Translations under genes and position numbers: made by a program
The notes under the pieces: model-generated
What the model saw: the letters and a program-made list of their open reading frames with translations, nothing else
What the model was told of the DNA's origin: nothing
Databases searched by the model: none
Origin: Anodontia alba
Lineage: Eukaryota > Mollusca > Bivalvia > Lucinida > Lucinidae
Assembly: GCA_964016985.1 (NCBI GenBank)
Contig: OZ024829.1
Span: forward strand, 72,422,110-72,486,109
Length of the DNA stretch: 64,000 nucleotides
Direction: 5' to 3'
Shown: one piece after another, positions 10,725 to 20,865 of the stretch
Position numbering within the stretch: the stretch's first letter is position 1
Layout: each line of letters starts with the position of its first letter

Positions 10725-11988
10725 ACTACATTATAAATTCTCAAAAAGGAGCCTTGTAAATGAAGTAAAAAGTTTGTGTGCACAATATCTCTTTAACCAA
10801 TGGCTGGTCATAGACAGAACTAGCACAGATACATCATAAGAATTGGGCAAAGAAGTGATTAGATTTTGGTGACCTTGACCTTATTTTGAAGGTCACTACA
10901 CTATAAATACTCCAAAAAAAGGGAGTGTTGTTAATGCAGTAAAAAGTTTTTTTGTGCATATTGTCTCTTTAACCAAAAGCTGGAATTTGACCACACTAGC
11001 ACAGATACATTTTAAGGATGGGGGAAAGAATTGATTGGATTTTGGTGACCTTGACCTTATTTTCAAGGTCACTACACTATAAATACTCAAAAGTGAGCCT
11101 TGTGTGCACTCTATTTCATGAATCAATAGATGGAATTTGACCAAATTAGCACAGATACATCATTGGGATTGGGGAAAGAAGTGATAAGATTTCCCTGACC
11201 TTCATCTCATTTTCGAGGTCACACTGGCACATTGAAACTCAAATTTTGATAGAACACAGCTTGTGTGCACACTATGTCTTGAACCAATGGCTGGAATTTA
11301 AACAAACTAGCACCGATACATTTTTAGGACATGGGAAAGAAGTGATTAGATGTTGGTGACTTTGACCTCATTTTCAAGGTCACTACACTATAAATACTCA
11401 AAAAAGTGAGCCTTGTTAATGCAGTAAAAAGTTTGTGTGCACATTATCTCTCTAACCAATGGCTGAAAGAATTGATTGGATTTTGGTGACCTTGACCTTA
11501 TTTTCAAGGTCACTACACAATAAGTACTCAAAAAGTGAGCCTTGTGTGCACTCTATTTCATGAATCAATAGATGGAATTTGACCACATTAGCACAGATAC
11601 ATCATTGGGATTGGGGAAAGAAGTGATAAGATTTGGGTGACCTTTATCTTAATTTCAAGGTCACACTGGCACTTTGAGACTCAAATTTTGATAGAAAGAT
11701 GTTTGTGTGCACAGTATATCTTGAACCAATGGCTGAAATTTTAACAAACTAGCACTAATACATTGTTAGGACAGGGGAAAGAAGTGATTAGATTTTGGTG
11801 ACTTAGACCTCATTTTCAAGGTCACTACATTATAAAGACTCCAAAAATGAGTCTTGTAAAAAGTTTGTGTGCACACTATCTCTATAACCAATGGCTGAAA
11901 TTTGACCAAACTAGCACAGATACATCATCAGGATGGGGGAAAGAAGAGATTAGATTTTGGTGATCTTGACCTTGTTAAAATGAGTCTT

Positions 11989-12277
11989 AGGGGTGGTTGG
12001 GTGGTGCGAAGGTGCTGTGTATCTTACATCACTGGGGCGTCCAGCTGATATTGGCTTACAGTTGGGCAAGACCTGCTATCCTTGTAGCAGGTAAGGGTAG
12101 AGGGGGAATGTTTTTATTTCTTCTGTTTCTTCACTTTCATTCCTGTTCCTCTTTCTTCCCTGTCCCCCTCTTTCATCTCCTCTACTATCTCTTCTGTCTC
12201 TTTTCTCCCTTTCTCTGGGAGACGACACAAAATGACCCTCAAGGGTTGACGTGTCGTTAAACCCCAACACAATCAAT
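11989..12277 (+). mobile_element. SINE (type 3) with polypyrimidine body
   Basis: Begins GGTGGTTGGGTGGTGCGAAG, contains a long C/T-rich stretch (TTCTTCTGTTTCTTCACTTT…), and ends GACGTGTCGTTAAACCCCAA CACAATCAA. A 12-bp duplication with one difference, AAAATGAGTCTT / AAAGTGAGTCTT, flanks it. No strong A/B box is seen, so its RNA origin is unclear. Other copies: 38247-38467, 52700-52986, 54321-54591. Confidence 0.85.
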
Positions 12278-13299
12278 AAAGTGAGTCTTGTGTGCACCCA
12301 TCTCATGAATCAATAGATGGAATTTGACCAAACTAGCACAGCTATATTATTGGGACTTGGGAAAGAAGTGATTAGATTTTGGCAACCTTTATCTCATTTT
12401 CAAGGTCACACTGGCACTTTGAAACTCAAATTTTCATAGAAAAAGCTGGTGTGCACACTATTTCTTGAACCAATGGCTGGATTTTTAACAAACTAGCACA
12501 TGGTTAGGACATGGGAAAGAAATGATTAGATTTTTGTGACCTTGACCTCATTTTCAAGGTCACTACATTATATAGGCTCTAAAAATGACCCCTGTGTGCA
12601 CCCTTTCTCATGAATCATTAGATGGAATTTGTTCAAGGTAGCACAGATACTTTATTGGGATGAGGGAAAGAAGTGATTAGATTTTGGTGACCTGGACCAC
12701 ATTTTCAAGGTCACACTGACACTTTGAAACTCAAATTTTGATAGAAAAAAGCTTTTGTGACACATTGATATTAATAAGATGTACCTACAATAGAGAAAGT
12801 AAGGGCTAGGGGCCCAGTCTCTTGGAGTTATTGCCCTTTGTAAAATTTCTTGATGCAGTAAAAAGTTTGTGTGCACACTATCCCTTTCACCAATGGCTGG
12901 AATTTGACCTTATTTTCAAGATCACTAGATTATAAATACTCAAAAAGTGAGCCTTGTGTGCACTCTTATCTTTTTTCTTGCATATCTTGATTAGTATTAT
13001 TAGGAATCTTAACACATTTTGCATAAATGTTCATATTCATGAGATGCTGCTGCTACAGAAAAAGAAGGGTCAAGGGATCAATACTGTTATAGTTATTCCC
13101 CTTTGTAATTTTATAATTTCCGTACCTCTTCTGTTTTTCCTGTGTATCTTGCTTAATAATTTTAGGAATCCTGTTTTATTAGAGTTTGGTGACCGTGACC
13201 TTATTTTCAAGGTCACGCCGGCACTTTGAAACTTAAATTTTTATAGAAAAACGTTTTATGCTTTATGCGGGGGGTATCGAATGAGCCTTTGGGTTTTTA

Positions 13300-15963
13300 T
13301 TAGCTCACCTGAGCCGAAGGCTCAAGGTGAGCTATTGTGATCACTCACCGTCCGTCGTCGTCGTCGTCGTTCGTCCGTCCACAATCTTTAAACAACATCT
13401 CCTCCTAAACCAGTGATTGGAATTTGACCAAACTTCACAGGATTGATCCTTGGTTGGTCCTCTTTCAAAGTTGTTCAAATGGTTCCGGTCCGTTGCATAT
13501 CTAGGTCACAGCAGCTAAAAATAGATTTTTTAACTAAAAACTTAAAAAATCTTCTTGTCAGAAACCACTGGACCGATTTCAATACAATTTTGCAGAAATG
13601 TTCCTTTGGTGACCCTCTACCAAGATTGTTCGAGGCATTTGGATTCGTCAAAAAACATGGCCGCCAGGGGGCGGGGTTTATTTTCTCTCTATATCTATAT
13701 AGAAAACTTTAAAAATCTTCTTGTCAGAAACCACTGGACCGATTTCAATATAATTTTGCAGGAATGTTCCTTTGGTGATCCTCTACCAAGATTGTTCAAG
13801 CTGTTTGGATTCGTCAAAAAACATGGCCGCCAGGGGGCGGGGCTTATTTTCCCTATATATCTATATAGAAAACTTTAAAAATCTTCTTGTCCAAAACCAC
13901 TGGACCGATTTCAATATTATTTTGCAGAAATGTTCCTTTGGTGATCCTCTACCAAGATTGTTCAAGCCATTTGGATTCGTCAAAAAACATGGCCGCCAGG
14001 GGGCGGGGCTTATTTTCCCTATATATCTATATAGAAAACTTTAAAAATCTTCTTGTCCGAAACCACTGGACCGATTTCAATATAATTTTGCAGAAATGTT
14101 CCTTTGGTGATCCTCTACCAAGATTGTTCAAGACATTTGGATTCGTCAAAAAACATGGCAGCCAGTGGGCAGGGCTTATTTTCCCTATATTATCTATATA
14201 GAAAACTTTTAAAAATCTTCTTGTCCGAAACCACTGGACCAATTTCAATATAATTTTGCAAAAATGTTCCTTTGGTGATCCTCTACCAAGATTGTTCAAG
14301 CCATTTGGATTCGTCAAAAAACATGGCCACCCAGGGGCGGGGCTTATTTTCCCTATATATCTATATAGAAAACTTTAAAAATCTTCTTGTCCGAAACCAC
14401 TGGACCGATTTCAATATAATTTTGCAGAAATGTTCCTTTGGTGATCCTCTACCAAGATTGTTCAAGCTATTTGGATTTGTCAAAAAACATGGCCGCCAGG
14501 GGGCGGGGCTTATTTTCACTGTATATCTGTATAGAAAACTTTAAAAATCTTCTTGTCAGAAACCACTGGACCGATTTCCATATGATTTTGCAGAAATGTT
14601 CCTTCGGTGATCCTATTGCAAGATTGTTCAAGCCATTTGGATTTGTCAAAAAACATGGCGGCCAGGGGGGCGGGGCTTATTTTCCTTGTATATCTTTATG
14701 GAAAACTTTAAAAATCTTCTTGTCAGAAACCACTGGACCGATTTCCATATGATTTTGCAGAAATGTTCCTTTGGTGATCCTGTTGCAAGATTGTTCAAGC
14801 CGCCATGAATTGTTAAAAAACATGGCCGCACAGGGGCGGGGTTAATTTTCCCTATATATCTATATAGAAAACTTTAAAAATCTTCTTGTCATAAACGACT
14901 GGACCGATTTCAATATAACTTGGCAGAAATGTTTCTTTAGTGACCCTCTATCAAGATTGTTCAAGCCGACATGATTTGTCAAAAAACATGGCCGCTAGGG
15001 GGTGCGGGGCTTATTTTCGATATAATTCTATATAGAAAACTTGAAAAAATCTTGTCGTCAGAAACCACAGGACTGATTTCAATATAACTTCGCAGAAATG
15101 TTTCCTTGGTGACCCTTTACCAAGATTGTTCAAGCCGTTATGATTTGTCAAAAAACATGGCCGCTAGGGGGCGGGGCTTATTTTCCTATATAATTTATCT
15201 GTATAGAAAATTTTAATAGTCTTTTCAGAAAGCACTTGACCAATTTCAATGTAACTTTGCAGGAATGTTTCTTATGTAACCCTCTATCAAGATTGTTCAA
15301 GCCATCACGATTCGTCAAAAAACATGGCCGCCAGGAGTCGGGGCTTATTTTCCTTATATATCTATATAGAAAACTTTAAAACTCTTCTTGTTAGAAACCA
15401 CTGAACCGATTTCATTATAACTGCAGAAATTTTTCCTTGGTGACCCTCTACTAAGATTGTTTAAGTAATCATGATTCGTCAAAAAACATGGCTGCCTGGG
15501 GCAGGGCTTATTTTCCCTATATATCTATATATAAAACTTTAAAAATCTTCTTTTCAGAAACCAATGGACCGATTTCTATACAACTTGGCAGGAATGTTTC
15601 TTTGGTGACCCTCTACAAAGATTGTTCAGGCCGTCATGATTCATTAAAAATCATGGCCGCTAGGGGGCGGGGCTTATTTTCCCTATATATCTATATAGAA
15701 AACTTTAAAAATCTTGTCGTAAGAAACAGTTGGACCGAGTTCAATGTAACTTGGCAGGAATGTTGCTTTGGTGACCTTCTACCAAGATTGTTCAAGCCTT
15801 CATGATATCTCAAAAACCATGGCCCCCAGGGGGGGCGGGGCTTATTTTTCATCTATATCTGCATAGAAATCCTAGAGCAGTGAACTTGGCTGAAATTTCA
15901 ACAGTAAATATGCAAATCTGTTTGGTCAGGTGAGCGATATAGGACCATCATGGTCCTCTTGTT
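13300..15963 (+). mobile_element. Family A element A1, 166-bp satellite core
   Basis: Complete copy. The head TTAGCTCACCTGAGCC…GGTGAGCTATTGTGATC leads into (CGTCGT)n and GTCCGTCC. About 14 units with an exact 166-bp step follow (AGAAAACTTT at 13701, 13867, 14033). The end has CAGGTGAGCGATATA, the palindrome GGACCATCATGGTCC and TCTTGTT. Each unit ends ATGGCCGCCAGGGGGCGG GGCTTATTTTCCC TATATATC. It lies 60 bp before the ATP5F1A exon. Confidence 0.88.
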
Positions 15964-16023
15964 ACTGAGTTGGAGAGAAAAGTGTCCTGATACATGTCTT
16001 AATGTTGATTGCTTTCATTTTAG

Positions 16024-16371
<348 letters not shown>

Positions 16372-16409
16372 TAGTTCTGAATCTGTGTATAGGTATATAT
16401 ACATATATT

Positions 16410-17862
16410 TATAGCCCCACTTTGAAAAAGTGGAGCTATAATACTGGATTTGGCATGTCCTTCCATGATTCAGTGACCGATTCCATGACTCCGTGATTCC
16501 ATGACTGCAAAATTAAAATGCATTTTGCTTTATAACTTTTATGTTTGTGGTCCTTCTTCAATGAAACTTATACTACACTTGGTCTCTAAGATAAGAAAGG
16601 TGTATTCGCAGAATAGTGGCCAAGGGCCCATAACTCTTGGAGTTATGTCCCTTGGTAATTTTTCAAAATTTAAAATGCATTTTGCTTAATAACTTTTATG
16701 TTTGTGGTCCTACTTTGATAAAACTTATATCACACTTGGTCTCTAAGGTAAGGAAGGTGTAATGGCAGAATGGTGGCCAAGGACCCATAACTCTTGGAGT
16801 TCTTTCCCTTCATAGATTTTCAAATTTTGTCATTCTTGAAAATTTTCATAATAGATTTCTCAGGAATTATGAAAGCTAGAAAGCTGAAAATTTGTATAAA
16901 ATTTTGTATGGACAATGACTGGTTGTATCATGTATACTGGAATAGGGCCAAGGTTCATAACTTTTGGAGTTATGTCTTGGTAGGTTTTCAAAAAAATTAA
17001 AATGCATTTTGCTCAATAACTTTTATGTTTGTGGTCCCACATTGATGAAACTTATATCACATTTAGTTGTAGAATAATGGCCAAGGGCCCATAACTCTTG
17101 GACTTATGTCCTTTGATAAGTTTTCAAATTTTGCCATTCTTGAAAATTTTCGTAACAGATTTCTCAGGAACTATGAAAGCTAGAAAGCTGAAAATTTGTA
17201 CAAACATGGACAATGACTGGATGTATAGTGTATACCGGAATAGTGGCCAAGGGTCCATAACTCTTGGAATTATGTCCCTTGGTAGGTTTCAAAAAATTAA
17301 AATGCATTCTGCTCAGTAGCTTTTGTGTTTGTAGTCCTACTTTGATGGAACTTATATCACACTTAGTCTCTGAGATAAGAAAGGTGTAATGGCAGAATGG
17401 TGGCCAAGGGCCCATAACTCTTGGACTTATATCCTTTGATAGGTTTTCAAATTTTGCCATTCTTGAAAATTTTCGTAACAGATTTCTCAGGAACTATGAA
17501 ATCTAGAAAGCTGAAAATTCGTATAAACATGGACAATGACTGGATGTATAGTGTATACTGGAATAGAGGCCAAGGGTCCATAACTCTTGGAGTTATGTCC
17601 CTTGGTAGGTTTTCAAAAAATTTAAATGCATTTTGCTCAATAACTTTTATGTTTGTGGTCCTACTTCGATGAAACTTATACCACACTTACGGTCTTTGAA
17701 AAAGTGGTACATTCATGGACAGTGGGTTGAGGTATCTTGTATTCAGGAATCGGGGCCATGTCCTATAGTGGTGTTATCTGCTTTCAAAATATTTCAAAAC
17801 TATATGTATTCTCTGATAAAGCTGCAGCGGGGCTATAGTCAGATCTGCTGACAGCTCTAGTT
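16410..17862 (+). mobile_element. Family B element B2 (complete)
   Basis: The head ATAGCCCCACTTTGAAAAAG pairs with AGTGGAGCTATA. Core units carry TTATGTTTGTGGTCCTAC, GATGAAACTTATA and CTTGGAGTTATGTCCCTTGG. The end has GCGGGGCTATAG (inverted head), the hairpin GTCAG-ATCTG-CTGAC and AGCTCTAGTT. The flanks (ATATATT / TGATATATAG) fit insertion at a T-T step only 54 bp after the exon donor. Confidence 0.85.
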
Positions 17863-17958
17863 TGATATATAGTGGCTTTGTGTACTATAGGAGTACACAT
17901 AACAAAGGTGTATTGATGTATTGATGTTAATGATTTTTGCAGTCAGTATTAAATAATA
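17863..17958. other. ATP5F1A: Short unique intron segment
   Basis: Low-copy AT-rich DNA between B2 and the inverted-repeat transposon, ending in the TA target of the latter. Nothing else is seen. Confidence 0.5.
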
Positions 17959-18050
17959 CACTGCAGCGCCGTTATAACGCGGTCGTCGGGAGCCACGAAC
18001 ACTGACCGCGTTATACGTGGTCCGTGTTATACTGAATCGTTTTTTAATCT

Positions 18051-18117
18051 GGAAACTGCAGTGGTGCGAGTGGGTGGGTTTGTCATAACCCCACCCACTT
18101 GCACCACTGCAGGTTCC
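18051..18117. repeat. Near-perfect hairpin, ~30-bp arms
   Basis: GGAAACTGCAGTGGTGCGAG continues to TGGGTGGGTT and pairs with AACCCCACCCACTTGCACCA continuing to CTGCAGGTTCC across a ~6-nt loop, with about three differences. The CTGCAGTG core echoes the transposon's terminal repeat. Confidence 0.8.
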
Positions 18118-18899
18118 TCCAGTTATTATGAGATATTACACATTGCATGTATGTTATATTATATGTTCCTTTTTTATTTATTTATTTTTTTTATTGTTGA
18201 AACTTTGTGCATGTACCTTGCCTGATTTCCGTTTCATTCTTTTAATCCAGTAAATAATAAATTTTTAAGCTTAAATTGTTTTGTTTTCTTTTATGATCAT
18301 TCAAGGGAACTAACTGCAACAGTCTTGCATTATGGATAACTGTGTAATAAACAAGTGTCCTTTACCGGAAATTGCCTTGAGCATGAGCACAGTTGATCTG
18401 CCTGTCAAAAAATAACCTTTGTTGCTCCCTGGAAAAATTCAGCAGATGACATATTGATGACAAATTGATGATATTTTTCTTTTTCTTTCTTTCTTTTTTT
18501 TTTCCATACAACAAATTTTTTCATGCAAATTTTCTCAAGTTTGCATGCAGTGTCAAAATCTTGCAGCCTGAGGATATAAGAAAAAAAAATATTTCAGAAG
18601 GTGGTCTGCTAATTATATTCACACAGCATGCTAAGGGTTTATCAACAGGTGCAGAAAAAAATCAATACCAACTGTTAGGTCAGATGTTAAGTACATGATA
18701 AAAGGGACAGGCTTACCTGCTTGGTCAGTTTTTATTGCAGCTGTTGATTTCTTTCACAATAAAAAAAATCTAATCTGAGATATTTTTTTTATAAAGAGCA
18801 CTGACCAGTCTTTGTTTCATATTTGTCCAGAAAGTACATCTGGTTTCCCAGCAGCCTATTTCCCTTAAACAAGGGTAGCAGTACTTTTTAACTAAAAAA

Positions 18900-19160
18900 A
18901 ACGACGCCTTATCTGGAGCTATGAACTGTCTCAGTGTATTCACACTTGACCCGTTTCTTTGATCTATTTGGACATGCCGACTGTCATAGCTCCAGATAAG
19001 AGGGTCTATTCACAGCTGCAGACTAGAGGAGTCTCCACACATTAAATTTCTTATTTCTTCACGTAAACGTTGGTTGTGGATACTCCTTGGAAGCGCCTCG
19101 CCGAGGCACTTCCAGAGAGTACCCAAAACCTACAATTTCATGGAGAAATAAAGAAAAATA
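18900..19160. repeat. Foldback sequences inside the TIR transposon
   Basis: The 17-bp arms CTTATCTGGAGCTATGA (18908-18924) and TCATAGCTCCAGATAAG (18984-19000) are perfect inverts. Just after lies a longer imperfect palindrome centred at 19101 (GGAAGCGCCTCG / CGAGGCACTTCC) whose arms extend about 50 bp to each side (TTTCTTATTTCTTC … GAGAAATAAAGAA). Confidence 0.7.
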
Positions 19161-19685
19161 AGTCTTTTTTAATTAAAAAAAAAAAAAAAGAAAGAAAAAA
19201 AAAGACACCTAATCTGTAGCCATGGGCTGTGGCAGTGCATTCACACTTGCCACACAAATGGATTAATTATCAGACTACCATTACAGCAAAAGGACAGTGA
19301 AGTGTTGATTTATGACTGTGTTAGGATAATGATGTAATTAATTTGTGTTGTGTAAGTTACTCTTATTATTTCTCTTATTTCTCTTATAATACATGAAAAT
19401 TATCGTTTAGCCCTGTGCCAGTTACCGTAGTATGGCTTTTAAATGGTGTGCGGACGTTGTCTGAAATAGCCTAAAGACAACAAAAACTGATGAAAGGTTT
19501 GGTAAAAAAGAATGAGTAAATCAGCGAGTATATGTTCACGGCTGGCGATTTTTAGACTGCCGCGTTCCGCGGAAAAAGGGCAACACTTTCAAACAGGTTG
19601 GGGAAAAAAAAACGGGAGCCACGGCCCAACCGCGTTATAACGGTTTCCGCGTTATATGCGACCGCGTTATAACGGCGCTGCAGTG

Positions 19686-20178
19686 TATAAAGACGTGAGA
19701 AAAGTTACCAGTAGTCAAAAATGAAACCTTTTTCAGTCGGTATTTTACAAAGACTGGGCAAAGAAGTAGCTGGATTAGGTATTGTTTTGGGCTCATTTTA
19801 TTTGTTCACCTGAGCCAAAGACTCATGGGGAGCTATTGTGATTGGTCACTGTCCCTGTTTTAGTCCACATGTACTTACGAGACAGACATTATCAGGTCAT
19901 CCCTTTGATCTTTCTTTGATCTTTTTAACCCCACAACACCAATTTTTTTAACCCCACAATGCAAATTTAACCCCACAATGACGGAATAAACAGACATCAA
20001 CCTCATAATGTGGAATTCTACAGAAAGGCTAACTCGGGATATCTTGGGCATGTACCTGAGTCTGTGCGTCCATCCACAATTTCTTTAAATGACATCTAAA
20101 CCACTGAGGGCTATTCCAGGAAAAAAAAAAATGGGTGGGGTGAGGGGAGGGGTGGGAGGCAGGAGGAGAGAGCACTTT
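19686..20178 (+). repeat. Family A head fragment (A2), C-type fragment, G-rich tract
   Basis: An A-like head (TTCACCTGAGCC…GGGGAGCTATTGTGATTGG) at 19804 is followed by GATCTTTCTTTGATC and tandem TTAACCCCACAA motifs (19900-20030). This stretch matches DNA around 50160-50230 and 50714-50780 and gives the empty site of K1. A G-rich run (GGGTGGGGTGAGGGGAGGGG) lies at 20132-20160. Confidence 0.6.
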
Positions 20179-20865
20179 TTAGCTCACCTGCCAAAGGCTC
20201 AGGATGAGATGTTGTGAACACTCCCCTTCTGTCGTCCGTCCTCTGTCCACTCCTTTGAACAACTTCTCCGCTGAAACCCCAGGGCCAATTTTTTCCAAAC
20301 TTCATATGGAGCCTTCTGTCAAAAAGGAATTGAAAATTTGTACAAATGGTTCAGTCCATTGAGTAATATGGCTGCCCTGCCCTGCCCATATTTGATAAAA
20401 ACACTTAAAAATCTTTTTCTCTAGAATTGAAAAAGCTTTGAGGCTGAATCTTAGTATATAGCATCAGGGACTCAAGGTCTACCAAATTTTACAAATGATG
20501 ACCCAAGATTGACGTTTGACCATTTTACGGCAAAGTCAAATTTGCGTCCCTGTGCATTTGTATGGGGAAAATGTTGAAAGGTCATTTTCTCAAAATGTAT
20601 TTAAGTCCAAGAAAGCTTTGAGGCTGAATCATGGTAAATAGCATTGGGGACTCAAAGCCTACCAAATTTAATCAAATGGTGGTTGTAGGTTGACCTTTTG
20701 ACTTTTTTATGGCAAGATCAAATTTGCACCCCCATGCATTGGAAATGGGGCAAAGGTTAAAATATTTTCTCAAATGTATTTAAGACTAATGGCTGAAACT
20801 TACAATATATGATAAAAGTAGTAAAATGTTTTAATTACAATCAAAATTTTGTCCCATAGGGGTTA
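20179..20865 (+). mobile_element. Family A element A3 (3' end missing)
   Basis: The head TTAGCTCACCTGCCAAAGGC TCAGGATGAG leads into GTCGTCCGTCCTCTGTCC and a core with CTTCATATGGAGCC and ATTGACGTTTGACC-like phrases. It runs straight into the next A head at 20866 without its own terminal palindrome. Confidence 0.65.

Larger units (their letters stand above)
9343..13299 (+). mobile_element. Family I element with 172-bp satellite core
   Basis: The head has ATACCCC paired with GGGGT around CAAACTTTGTTTG, then G-rich DNA and GTCCGTCTGTCCGC. About 18 core units of ~172 bp follow, each with GGCTGGAATTTGACC, ACTAGCACAGATACATC, GAAGTGATTAGATTTTGG and a TGACCTTGACCTTA … TTTTCAAGGTCA pair. The end has GGGGGGTATC (inverted head) and TTTTTATT, directly followed by A1. 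Two SINEs interrupt it. Family naming is private; the 3' end lacks a clear palindrome. Confidence 0.75.
17959..19685. mobile_element. 1.7-kb TIR transposon remnant, TA target site
   Basis: Perfect 27-bp terminal inverted repeats begin CACTGCAGCGCCGTTATAAC (17959-17985) and are mirrored at 19659-19685. TA flanks both sides (17957-17958, 19686-19687). The right end carries extra CGTTATAACG palindromes. TA duplication and this TIR style point to the Tc1/mariner-pogo group. No transposase frame is recognisable inside, so it is non-autonomous or decayed. It contains a polyadenylation-like AATAAA stretch near 18250 and two foldback structures. Confidence 0.8.

Noticed and set aside
13443..14752. 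Overlapping ~100-residue frames over the 166-bp satellite
   Set aside because: 166 is not a multiple of three, so the same DNA appears in all frames. These are periodic artefacts.
17959..19685. Autonomous pogo-like transposon
   Set aside because: No frame inside is long enough or similar to a DDE transposase, so only a TIR remnant is claimed.
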